From: Fragilaria radians
Taxonomy: Eukaryota; Bacillariophyta; Fragilariophyceae; Fragilariales; Fragilariaceae
Assembly: GCA_900642245.1 (NCBI GenBank)
Contig: CAAAJI010000492.1
Location: forward strand, 8,999 to 36,527
Length of the DNA stretch: 27,529 nucleotides
Direction of reading: 5' to 3'
Made by a program: the position numbers and the translations under genes. The number at the start of each line of letters is the position of its first letter. The stretch's first letter is position 1. The notes under the pieces are model-generated. The model was not told where the DNA came from. It saw only the letters and a list, made by a program, of their open reading frames with translations, and searched no databases. Shown here piece by piece: positions 10,219 to 19,287 of this stretch.

Positions 10219-11436
10219 ATGCATGTTCTCCCTTTGATTGTATTGACTTTATCTTGGTGCGATACCTGCAATGGTTTGGCTGTAAGTGTGCCAGCAACAT
10301 TATATATTTGTCTCAATCAGTGAAGAACTAATCAGCTAATGAATGACCTTTGAATTTAGAAGGCGGAAGGTGTGTTTGATATCATTTTCAGGCAAAGTTC
10401 TGCCATTACAAGGGGCAAGGGAGCAAAGGATAAGAAAATAAAGGGGAAGTCGAAAAAGGGTATGAAGGGCGTTACGAAATCCCCTGAAGGAGCAATGATG
10501 ATGATGACTACGCCTCCCACATCATCTCCAACGACGCCTCTAGGAAATCTCATTCCGACGATTTCACTTTCCCCCAAACCATCCACCGTTAATCCTGCAA
10601 CTTCCGGTTCCACTAGGCAACCTACGTTTTCCAATGCATCATCAGCTCCTGCCAATCCAACTTTGCCTTCGGCATCCAATCCATCGTCACCGGGATCAAC
10701 GAAACAACCAACCACCAGACCTCCAGGTGTACCACCATTTTTTAGCAACCCGGCACTGTTCCCATCTGCAAATGCCAGTGGAACTGGTGCGACTCCCAAG
10801 CCGACAACTTCCAAACCCACTCTTCTCCCCGCGATTAGTCCCTCTAAGGTACCAACAATAAATCCTGCATCCAATGGTTTCCCACCGTTAAATCCATTCC
10901 CTACTCGAATCCCAACAGCATTAAATGGCACTAGAGTCCCAACATTTGCGCCAAATGTATCTGCACCCACCACTTCCCCTACCAAAATTCCAACATTAAC
11001 ACCCACATCCACTTCTCCCACTGCATCTCCAACATCAGGAGCTCCAACAGCTGCTCCTACCAAAATTCCAACTTTAACGCCCACACTTGCTCCACCAACC
11101 GCATCACCAACCTCTGGATCTCCCACAGCTGCTCCTACAGATATTCCAACATCTTCACCCACAATCGCTCCACCCACAGCATCACCAACCTCTGGATCTC
11201 CCACAGCTGCTCCTACAGATATTCCAACATCTACACCCACAACTGCTCCACCCACAGCATCTCCGACATCTGGATCTCCCACAACTGGTCCTACAGATAT
11301 TCCAACATCTACACCCACACTTTCTCCTCCTACTGTATCTCCAACTGCCTCTCCTACTGCTTCTCCAACAGGGGAAACAACAAGTGCACCTACTTCAATT
11401 CCCACAGGGATTCCAACATCTCAGCCAACTACCTAG
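10219..11436 (+). CDS. Secreted Lys/Gly-basic and Pro/Thr/Ser-repeat protein (two exons)
   Basis: Exon 1 (10219-10281) encodes MHVLPLIVLTLSWCDTCNGLA, a signal peptide. A 78-bp intron (10282-10359, GTAAGT...TTTAG) keeps phase 0 into exon 2 (10360-11436), for 379 aa in total. Residues 39-61 are strongly basic (RGKGAKDKKIKGKSKKGMKG). The rest is almost entirely Pro, Thr, Ser and Ala in 'PTxxPT' arrays, with a perfect 26-residue/78-bp period from about 10957 to 11347 (core SPTSGSPTAAPTDIPTS). Such domains are usually heavily O-glycosylated linkers or stalks in diatom extracellular proteins. The Lys-rich patch recalls silica-associated proteins, but that link is speculative. No globular domain or membrane anchor follows. 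The open frame on the opposite strand is a by-product of the repeats. Confidence 0.78.
10957..11347 (+). repeat. 78-bp coding tandem repeat array (5 units)
   Basis: Units begin at about 10957, 11035, 11113, 11191 and 11269, each 78 bp, anchored on TC(T/A)GGA(T/G)CTCC. The three units from 11113 onward are nearly identical (TCTGGATCTCCCACAGCTGC or close), and the earlier two are more diverged. The period keeps frame and encodes 26 residues. Confidence 0.82.
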
Positions 11437-11485
11437 AAAATGAAAAGACAAGTAAGATTCAAAGTTTTATAGCGTACACATATTT

Positions 11486-11640
11486 CTAAATTTCTCTCTT
11501 AGTTGTTGATCATAGTGAATTTCCTCAAAAATTTCCAGCTCTCTAAGTACATCCATTTTGTTTACTGTGACACCAGCGCTATCACACACCACAGCCCTTT
11601 TTTTCATTTCCAAATTATCCTGATGGATCTAGATAGGGCC
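11486..11640 (-). pseudogene. Fragment of an unknown gene at left duplication boundary (copy 1)
   Basis: On the minus strand a frame reads CDSAGVTVNKMDVLRELEIF and continues EEIHYDQQLREKFR, then hits a stop a few codons past the homology boundary (NMCTL*). The same peptide with few changes is at 17477-17583, and the reading frame is conserved between copies, so it was coding before duplication. An upstream acceptor-like CCATCAG precedes the block. I do not recognise the protein. Here it looks like a severed exon. Confidence 0.4.
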
Positions 11641-13090
11641 AGTTTTTCAATCTTTTTCTCTTAAAGACCCTTTTGTAGCCTTTTCAACTGAGAACTCTGG
11701 TTGACCTTAGGTTTAATTAGGGCGTTGAATAATTGATGATGGACCTTTTTGTTCGATCAAATGGACTAAGCAAACATATTTCATTTTCCTTAAGTATATT
11801 TTATAAGGAAAACTATTCTTTGGTTTGTGGGTTCAAAACCTCAAGAATAATGCTTCCCTAACTTCTTTGAAGTCTGCATATTGCACTTTCGACATAGCGC
11901 GAATTCTTTAATATAGTTTCTCTTGCTATAGCACACAATTTCCTTGTGGGGTTGGATTTCCACTTGAAAATGTATACAGAATCTTTGTTGTTTTCAACTC
12001 TTATCCAATGATACGCTTTCCCCTGCACCGTCAAGTCTCAAATTGTTTACGGAGCTTCTCTGATCCTTCACGTCTTTATTCAAATCAACCATCCTTTCTT
12101 TCAGTTCATACTTCTTAGAGAGTGCATGTGATTATTTATCACCTATATTTAGGGCTCTTTGATTAGCTTCGTGTACACTTTGCTAACGAGAAAACAACAG
12201 CCATTTTCAGTTTCGGTTGTTGCTGTTTTGATGTGCTAGTATATCTCACATTTCTATCATCTGGACTAGCAACACCGGACGTTGTCAAATACTGGTAAAG
12301 AATATCTCTTGAATTAATCTCTTTCTCACCTAGTTTGAAATGATTAACTAAAATCTTCAAGTTTGTTCTTCTAGGATTGTAGAATATAGTATAGGATAAA
12401 AACAGAAAATTTTCCCTTTGCATGCAAATCCCTCTACTGTAAAGACTCTTTCTATATTATACTAGTTCCATTTAATTTTTCTATCATATGATTGTTAGAT
12501 TTCTCAATGGAGCATTGGAATCAGCTGATATAGTTTTAAGTCTCATTGCATGTTATTTGGTTGGTAGGCCATCACCAAACTCAGTTTCACAATACGGAAA
12601 AAATACAAGCAGCAACTTAACCATTTTGAGAAAATTATGACATGTAAGCCATTGTAATGAAATTTTGCAATTTATTCAACACGGCCTTTTAGGCCAATTA
12701 TCTAATCCACCTACTTATATTGCAACAACCTAACATCTGACAAGTTCACTTACTACGTGGATAAAATTTGTATTTATATCATTGCTATTCCTTTTAGGAG
12801 AACTTGTTAAAATAGGCTTCTCTTTTTAACATCTAAAAGGGAAACGTGTTAATAGGTTTCTCTCTTTAGGATTTAACTTTTAAAAGGAGAACTTATATTA
12901 GATACGCTTCTCTTTCAATACTTTAAAGGAACAGGTACTACACGAAAGGGAGAATCGAAGCTTGCATCCGTATTTTGGACATCCATTGCTCTTCAATCGC
13001 TACTGTATCTTTAGCGCTCAAAAAGAGATCCTTTCTCAAACAAATTCGTTCATTGAGAAACGATTGGGTTTTAACGTAGGAAAAGAGAAT
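11641..13090. other. Duplicated non-coding stretch upstream of DUF6824 gene 1
   Basis: Well conserved in copy 2 (17584-19287) but with many small indels that break any frame, so it is not coding. A small inverted motif (GGCCTTTTAGGCC, near 12683) is kept in both copies. Copy 2 has about 320 extra bases (17690-18010) not present here. The last 300 bp hold the hairpin array described separately. Confidence 0.6.
12792..12917 (+). repeat. Three hairpin-like repeats upstream of DUF6824 gene 1
   Basis: Three successive units of about 35 bp, at 12792-12827, 12834-12868 and 12880-12917. Each has a purine arm (TTAGGAGAAC, AAAAGGGAAAC, AAAAGGAGAAC), a spacer containing TTA, and a pyrimidine arm (GGCTTCTCTTT, GGTTTCTCTCTTT, CGCTTCTCTTT) that can pair with the first. 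They lie 170-300 bp before the ATG and all three persist in copy 2, so they may be promoter or 5' UTR elements. Confidence 0.55.
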
Positions 13091-13781
13091 ATGAGTGAGG
13101 TTGTTAGAAATCGAATCTATGTTTTCCAAGATGCTATTACTGATTTAGATATCATTTCTGGAACAAGAAAGTTATCTTTCAATAATGCAGGTATTGATTA
13201 TGGCCTCATCGATTCTATCATGATAACCAGATGTTATGAATTGATACATTGCTTATCCCTTCTTTTAACTCTTCGCTTACAACTTGCTAGGTAACAGGCG
13301 ATTTCGCTTTCTTATAGCGTTTAATCTGAAACGATATAAGGAATCCAATAAGCGGAGAGTAAAAGGCAGAGTGATAAATTCCTTACTCGATCAATTGGCT
13401 TACGCAGGATGTCGTTTCGTGAAAAGCTCTAGTCAGGTAACATTATCCGCGTCTCGAGAGAATTTTAAGCACTGTTTTGAAATTATGAATCATCAAGAGG
13501 CAAGGGATAAGTTAAAGCATGCGCTACGAGATAATCGCTATGATCAAAGTCTATCAGCCGCTTTAAGGAGTCTGGAAATAAGGAATTCAGTAACCTGCCT
13601 GCATAAAATAGAAATACCAGACGCGCATTACATTGCAGCTAATGCAAGGATCCTAAGTGTGCCGCTTACTGGAAGAGAAAGTGAAACGTGTACAAAATTA
13701 CTTCTCATGAACGCTGTGGATTCCGTTGGATCTCTAGATGAATCAATTATTGGAAAAAACGAATTTTCTGGGAACTCCTAA
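13091..13781 (+). CDS. DUF6824-like protein, copy 1 (two exons)
   Basis: Exon 1 (13091-13190) starts at ATG 13091. A 100-bp intron (13191-13290, GTATTG...TTGCTAG) interrupts a Gly codon, and exon 2 (13291-13781) completes a 196-aa protein. Joining the exons creates NNAGNRRFRFLI across the junction (residues 31-42), then KRRVKGRVINSLLDQL, GCRFVK and QEARDKLKHALRDNR. This is the order seen in DUF6824, a domain of unknown function greatly expanded in diatoms. The usual upstream DV.CGRG segment is replaced by DLDIISGTRK (18-27), so the family member is divergent. An upstream in-frame extension (12962-13090) is rejected because copy 2 has a one-base difference there. Copy 2 keeps the same intron and frame. 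About 25 of 196 residues differ, with many synonymous changes as well, suggesting moderate constraint. Confidence 0.78.
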
Positions 13782-15082
13782 TCCCCAGCAAATGTCATCC
13801 GAGCGACACGAGAGCAGCAAAACATTATCAAGCCAATCTATGGGTAACCTCAGAGAAACAAGTTTGCATCTGCTGAAGAGGGAGGAACTTCTCGAAAGCA
13901 ATTGTTGATCACAGCATTTCTTACCAGAATACGTCTCCTACTCACTTACTATGGATCTAAATATATACCTTAAATGTATAGTCCTATATATATATATATG
14001 CATATATGCTATCTTCTATCATCAATGATCATTATACTAAAACAATGTAAATCATAATTATGCATTACATGGTTTCAAGTTGTAGAGGTTGTGTATCAAC
14101 ATAGATGTCAAAGTGAAGTCATAAATGATTTCATAAACCACATCCGTATTAAATACCGTTAATTTTCAGCCTATCATGTCACCTTAACCACTCTAATACC
14201 GTAAAATTTTGAAGTTATTTTACTTTAATTTTAATAATTTAATCTAATATCACAACTTGAAGTATGCTGAGAAGTGTAGCATGTGGTAGGTATACTTTTT
14301 AGTGGGGATTCAGATAATATGAGAAAAAGGTACTCAGGAAATGCTTACTTGAGTACAACAAAGCGCCTAGTTGCTGACAATCCATACCTGGGATAAAAGG
14401 GTATAAATAGTGGTCTTGCCATGGTGCACACTATTTAGAGAAAATATTTTTTTTCTAGTTGGGATTGAGGGGATTTTAGTACTGAATACAATCAATTTCT
14501 TCCGTTCCATTATAGAGTAATTTTTGAATGAGTATTGTCTTGGTAACAAAGCTGATCGCACTTTAGTGACAGCAGCTTACTTTTTCTGTCCTTAATAAAT
14601 TGAAATTGAAGCCTTTTCTTTTGATCTCCTGAAACTTTAATGTTGATACTCATTATCATAAAAATCTCATTCTATTTATCCATAATCATTGGAAGGCTCT
14701 TCTTTTGTGGTGTACTTGAGAGATTGTTCATATATAGAGTGTAGATATAATAATTTTAACCTTTTCGTGTCTACATTTTTGAATGAGTTGGTTGAGAAAT
14801 ATTCATTAACCGTCCACCTGAATATTTCCCAGTAAGCACACGCCCCTGTATTCCAAGGCACACGCCTTGTGTACGGCTTTGTATGCATCGACACACGCCC
14901 AGTATACCAAGGCCATACATCTTTGCCTCATCCAAGACTCGATTCATGTGGACAGCCAAATCCATATATTGCGAACATTGGCTCTGGAAAATGAGGAAAC
15001 AATTTTCAATTTCTTTTTCCCTTTCATGCCTGATTGATTGACCTATTCAGAAAAAATTGAAAATCCTTCCTGCAGTGAATCC
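13782..15082. other. Spacer between DUF6824 gene 1 and unknown gene 1
   Basis: Conserved in part with 19979-21463. It holds a TA-rich microsatellite (13985-14008), and a block (14285-14460) that has no counterpart in copy 2, where different sequence (20495-20825) stands instead. No coding frame is conserved between the copies except near the start of the next gene. Confidence 0.5.
13985..14008. repeat. TA microsatellite
   Basis: An alternating TA run ending in ATGCATATATG. The matching site in copy 2 (20195-20222) has a rearranged and longer run, so the locus is length-variable. Confidence 0.75.
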
Positions 15083-16261
15083 ATGTCATCACTTTCCTCT
15101 CTTTCGGATACGAAGAACCTGAATTGTCATGAATTTTACATCACCCATGGTAGTGACTTTCATCGTATTGTGGCCATGATGATTGGAGTTACCAAAGATG
15201 ACTATGGCATCGAACTATGCCTTCAGGAAGAACCCCTACTTTCCTTTTTGAATGAAATTCAACCAAAGAAGATTGTTTTACGAGAGGAGCTATTACGTCG
15301 TGCTACATTACAGAGAGCAACGATCCTTCCTCGTCCAGCACAATGGGAACGAGATAAGATTATATCTGCTCTGAGAAATGAATTTCCTCCCAAGTTGTCA
15401 ACAGACGATGTTCACTTTCTAACGATTCAAGTGAATGCCTTAAATGAGTTGTACATGAAAAAGAAGAAGGAACTCTTATCAAGTGATAGAAATGATGGAC
15501 AAATTCAAGGTTGGATGTCAGAACAAAGTCATTTACGATTTTATCATTCCATAGTGATGGAAAGTCAAAGAGTCATGCAAGCAAGGACAACAACAGCCAT
15601 GGCTGAGTCGCTGTCTGATTTTTGGCAAAGTATGCAATTTTGGCGAGATGTTGAACATCGAATGAATGATAAATTATGGATCCCCGAATCGGTATCTATA
15701 CCTGGTACTCGATTTGAGAATAGACTCGAGTTACCATTGGTATTCCAGAAACCAGTTTCCTTATCTGTATTGAGATCTAAATTCGAAAAGTTACGACAAA
15801 AAATGAAACGAATACCAGATGGAAATCATGGACATAATGGACAGTCGCCAAAGACTATTCCTCCTCGGATTCTTTACTTCCTTACACTACTTCGTGAATT
15901 TGGTATAGACTTGGAAGATTCCGATGACTTTGCATTACCCAAAATTTCAGAAATATCTTGTCCTTACAAGGAGGAGGAGGAGGAGGAGGATCAGCAAACG
16001 AAGAATATCGCAGAACCTGTAGGTGACATAAAGCTTGACAGCCCACAACCTCTTCCAATGGCATATTCAAGTCATTTCGAAATCGAAGTGGATAATCGTA
16101 ACATTGCTGTAGAATCTGCTGCTATTGGAAATGAGGAAACAAATGACAGAATGACTGTCCCTTCTGTGTCGGATTGGGGAACGACGGATTACAACATTTT
16201 TTTGTCTTCATCTACGCTGTATACCAAGCAATTAAAAATGCTTCATAGTTTTGGAGAATGA
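15083..16261 (+). CDS. Unrecognised coiled-coil-tailed protein, copy 1, frameshifted
   Basis: ATG 15083 is the first start after an in-frame stop (15035). The frame runs 392 codons and ends at TGA 16259. Compared with copy 2 (21464-22843) there is one extra base in the T run at 16249-16252. The lost C-terminus (about 65 aa, LELKRISVTK...SLKRQMSNLKDITET) remains open in the next frame to TAA 16449-16451. The protein is Ser-rich at the start, then alpha-helical and charged (REELLRRATLQRATILPRPA; FWQSMQFWRDVEHRM). It has no signal peptide or membrane segment. Relative to copy 2 it has six Glu instead of two near codon 310 and a shorter insert after residue 250. I do not recognise a family. It may be a pseudogene, or the extra base may be a sequencing error. 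Confidence 0.65.
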   Translation: MSSLSSLSDTKNLNCHEFYITHGSDFHRIVAMMIGVTKDDYGIELCLQEEPLLSFLNEIQPKKIVLREELLRRATLQRATILPRPAQWERDKIISALRNEFPPKLSTDDVHFLTIQVNALNELYMKKKKELLSSDRNDGQIQGWMSEQSHLRFYHSIVMESQRVMQARTTTAMAESLSDFWQSMQFWRDVEHRMNDKLWIPESVSIPGTRFENRLELPLVFQKPVSLSVLRSKFEKLRQKMKRIPDGNHGHNGQSPKTIPPRILYFLTLLREFGIDLEDSDDFALPKISEISCPYKEEEEEEDQQTKNIAEPVGDIKLDSPQPLPMAYSSHFEIEVDNRNIAVESAAIGNEETNDRMTVPSVSDWGTTDYNIFLSSSTLYTKQLKMLHSFGE

Positions 16262-16451
16262 CTTGATTTCTCTGGAATTAAAACGTATCTCTGTGACAAA
16301 AACCATAGAATCAAATCCCCGAATAACGACCATGTTGGATACCTTCTGTCATCAAAAAGAGGAATCCATTATCTCACTCAAGCGTCAAATGTCCAATCTA
16401 AAGGATATTACAGAAACATATGCAAAACGATGTCGTAGTAACAATGCGTAA
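16251..16451 (+). pseudogene. Displaced C-terminus of unknown gene, copy 1
   Basis: This frame is nearly identical to the last 65 residues of the copy 2 protein, with only two or three base differences over about 190 bp. It is separated from its gene by a one-base insertion. The high conservation means the frameshift is recent or artefactual. Confidence 0.7.
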
Positions 16452-16737
16452 AGATTTCCAGTATGAATTAAAATAGTAAAGCCTTGTATTTTCTAGGCTT
16501 TCAAAATCGTAAACCTTTCGTTACCAAAAAATTGAAACAATATTGAAAATAGAACAAAAAAGTAGCATTGTTAGAGATCTTTCAGAATGGATGAAATGGA
16601 ACACTTTGTTGAAGTTCCAATTACAGACCATGGAATGCATTCTTGGATCTAGAGTGCACCTACTTCGGTGATGTCATGTGATATATGCATGGCATCCATC
16701 ACCACCCCTAATTTTGAAAAAATCCATTCTGTCACCC

Positions 16738-17438
16738 TCATTTTCGAAGTGGTCGTAAACCCAATTTTTCACGTTCTTGATTCCAATACTCTTCCGAGAA
16801 TTCTTCCACCGCCTCTGGCTTTTCTGATTCATGCTGCAATCGATTTCTTTCGTGACTAGTTTTGTGGTCAGTCCCTTCCTTGTTGGGTACAGTAGTATCG
16901 GCTATTGACTTGAAGAGACTACCATAGGGAGATTTTTGTTTCTGTCGCTTTTTGAGTGGATTTGATTCTTTGTGATTGTTGTTGATATCGTTTGCATCAT
17001 CATTAATCTCATTCAACTTTTTCTTTTTATTCAACATATTGTGAGATGCCATTCTAGATTCCCAAAGAATCTTGGCGGGGATACTTCCGTCCACAACTTT
17101 TTGATATAAATAATCTTCCAAGGATCGATTGCCTAATGCCGAAAGGATGGGTGACATGTATGCAGTTTCCAAATATCCCTCATCCAACAAATGCTTTCGT
17201 GAGGGTAATCGTGGTAATGCAATACCACAGACACAATTGTTATGTAATAATTGATGTATGAATTGATCCATCGTTAGCAATTTCCATTCTGTGACATCAC
17301 GATAGCATAATTTACAATATTCAGTATACAGGGGTTCTAACGATGGATAGATATCCGCTGGACGACCTGTCAGACGTTTGTAGAATGCTCCTAATGCCCG
17401 GACATATTTGAATTCCGTCGCATCCAAAAAGGCATCGA
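16738..17438 (-). CDS. PRP38: PRP38 pre-mRNA splicing factor, copy 1 (N-terminus lost in assembly gap)
   Basis: Open to the gap on its 5' side, it covers residues equivalent to 88-314 of the intact copy at 23146-24090. It contains EFKYVRALGAFYKRLTG, the PLY.EY.K block, the HNNCVCGIALPRLPSR segment, a Lys/Asn/Ser-rich basic linker, and the C-terminal EEYWNQEREKLGLRPLRK. PRP38 is a U4/U6.U5 tri-snRNP-associated factor needed for spliceosome activation in the nucleus. No stops or frameshifts are visible, so this copy may be functional if the missing 87 codons lie in the gap. It is tail to tail with the unknown gene, 286 bp apart. A translated frame that runs across the Ns into 17459-17583 is a chimera and should be ignored. 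Confidence 0.88.
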
Positions 17439-17458
17439 NNNNNNNNNNNNNNNNNNNN
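17439..17458. other. Assembly gap (20 Ns)
   Basis: Exactly 20 unknown bases separate the two copies of the duplication. The left flank is inside PRP38. The right flank has only 18 bases before homology to 11486 begins. The true distance is unknown. Confidence 1.
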
Positions 17459-17476
17459 CATAAACTACAACTAAAT

Positions 17477-17640
17477 CTAAATTTCTCTCTTAGTTGTTGA
17501 TCATAGTGAATTTCCTCAAATATTTCCAGTTCTCTAAGTACATCCATTTTGTTTACTGTGACACCAGCGCTATCACGCACCACAGCCCTTTTTTTCGTTT
17601 CCGAATTATCCTGATGGATCTAGATAGGACCAGTTTTCAA
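17477..17640 (-). pseudogene. Fragment of an unknown gene at left duplication boundary (copy 2)
   Basis: Minus-strand frame RDSAGVTVNKMDVLRELEIF, then EEIHYDQQLREKFR, matching the copy at 11486-11640. It continues FSCSL up to the gap, a sequence not shared with copy 1. This side may therefore be the original, longer gene whose 3' part lies in the gap, but that cannot be seen. Function is unknown. Confidence 0.4.
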
Positions 17641-19287
17641 CCTTTTTCTCTTAAAGACCCTTTTGTAGCCTTTTCAACTGAGAAATCCTGTTTTCAAAGA
17701 TGTTTTCCTCTTTCAGATGCCTATTTTCAGGGGGCTGCATATGCATATTCTTTCTTTGAAACAAATTTCCAATTTTTTCAAGCCATATCAATTGAGTTGA
17801 TGATGAAGCTAAATACTCTAGAGTCATCATGCACGTGATTCTGTAGAAATCAAAATATCCCCAAATCGTTAGTTGTAGAGGGTGACTGATTTAATCCTTC
17901 CTCTGATTCAATCTTAATTACTGAAATTTCCATTGAATCTTAAGTGCACTTTGGCACTTGTAACACCATCAATTTTCGGTTAAACTGCACTATTAATTGT
18001 TTAGTTACTCTTTGGTTGACCTAAGTAAACATATTTCATTTTCCTTAAGTATTTCATAAGGAAAACTATGCTTAGGTTTGTGGGTTCAAAACCTCAAGAA
18101 TAATGCTTCCCTCTCTTCTTTGAAGTCTGCATATTGCACTTTCGACATAGCGTGAATTCTTTAATACAGTTTCTGTTGCTATAATAGCACACAATCCTTG
18201 TGGTGTTGGATTTCCACTTGAAAATGTATACAGAGTCTTTGTTGTTCTCAACTCTTATCCAATGATACGCTTTCCCCAGCACCGTCAAGTCTCAAATTGT
18301 TTACAGAGATTCTCTGATCCTTCACGTCTTTATTCAAATCAACCATCCTATCTTTCAGTTCATACTTCCTAGAGAGTGCATGTGATTAATTATCACCTAT
18401 ATTTAGGGCTCTTTGATTAGCTTCGTGTACACTTTCAGTTGTTGCTGTTTTGATGTGCTAGTATATCTCACATTTCTATCATCTATGATGTCATGGACTA
18501 GCAACACCGGACGTTGTCAAATACTGGTAAAGAATATCTCTTGAATTAATCTCTTTCTCAACTAGTTTGAAATGATTAACTAAAATCTTCAAGTTTGTTC
18601 TACTAGGATTGTAGAATATAGTATAGGATAAGAATAGAAAATTTTCCCTCTACTGTAAAGACTCTTTCTATATTATACTAGTTCCATTTAATTTTTCTAC
18701 CACATGATTGTTAGATTTCTCAATGGAGCATTGGAATCAGCTGATATAGTTTTAAGTCTCACTGCATGTTATTTGGTTGGTAGGCCATCACCAAACTCAG
18801 TTTCGTAATACGGAAAAAATACAAGCAGCAACTTAACCAATTTTGAGAAAATTATGTAAGCCATTGTAATGAAATGTTGCAATTTATTCAACACGGCCTT
18901 TTAGGCCAATTATCTAATCCACCTTATGTTGCAACAACCTAATATCTGACAAGTTCACTTACTACGTGGATAAAATTTGTATTTATATCATTGCTATTCC
19001 TTTTAGGAGAACTTGTTAATAGGCTTCTCTTTTAATATCTAAAAGGGAAACTTGTTAATAGGTTTCTCTCTTTAGGATTTAACTTTTAAAAGGAGAACTT
19101 ATATTAGATACGCTTCTCTTTCAATACTTTAAAGGAACGGTACTACAGAATCGAAACTTGCATCCGTATTTTGGACATCCATTGCTCTTCAATCGCTACT
19201 GTATCTTTAGCGCTCAAAAAGAGATCCTTTCTCAAACAAATTCGTTCATTGAGAAAACGATTGGGTTGTAACGTAGGAAAAGAGACT
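17641..19287. other. Duplicated non-coding stretch upstream of DUF6824 gene 2
   Basis: Counterpart of 11641-13090. It includes about 320 bp (17690-18010) absent from copy 1, with an unrelated short open frame that has no recognisable content. Frequent indels relative to copy 1 argue against coding. The hairpin array sits at its right end. Confidence 0.55.
19001..19121 (+). repeat. Three hairpin-like repeats upstream of DUF6824 gene 2
   Basis: Units at 19001-19034, 19040-19072 and 19084-19121 match those at 12792-12917 with their paired purine and pyrimidine arms kept. Small length differences fall mostly in loops and between units. Confidence 0.55.

Larger units (their letters stand above)
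11486..17438 (+). repeat. Tandem segmental duplication, copy 1
   Basis: Homologous in order and orientation to 17477-23831. It begins 50 bp after the stop of the PT-repeat gene, at CTAAATTTCTCTCTTAGTTG, and is cut on the right by the N gap inside PRP38. Long runs are near-identical, and coding parts differ by a few to about 10 percent. Copy-specific blocks exist, notably 14285-14460. It carries a gene fragment, a DUF6824 gene, a frameshifted unknown gene and a partial PRP38. Confidence 0.93.

Noticed and set aside
10356..11405. Long minus-strand frame rich in Gly, Val and Asp opposite the PT-repeat gene
   Set aside because: It is the mirror of the PT repeats: the complement of Pro/Thr/Ser/Ala codons has few stops. 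The plus strand has a spliced signal peptide and a sensible composition.
12163..12423. 86-codon minus-strand open frame in the duplicated spacer
   Set aside because: Indels and base differences against copy 2 break the frame, so it is not under coding constraint.
12962..13090. Upstream extension of DUF6824 gene 1
   Set aside because: Copy 2 has one extra base here, so the frame is not conserved. Conservation of frame starts at the ATG at 13091.
16738..17583. A single protein running from PRP38 across the N gap
   Set aside because: The part beyond the Ns belongs to the unrelated boundary fragment. Copy 2 shows the true PRP38 N-terminus.
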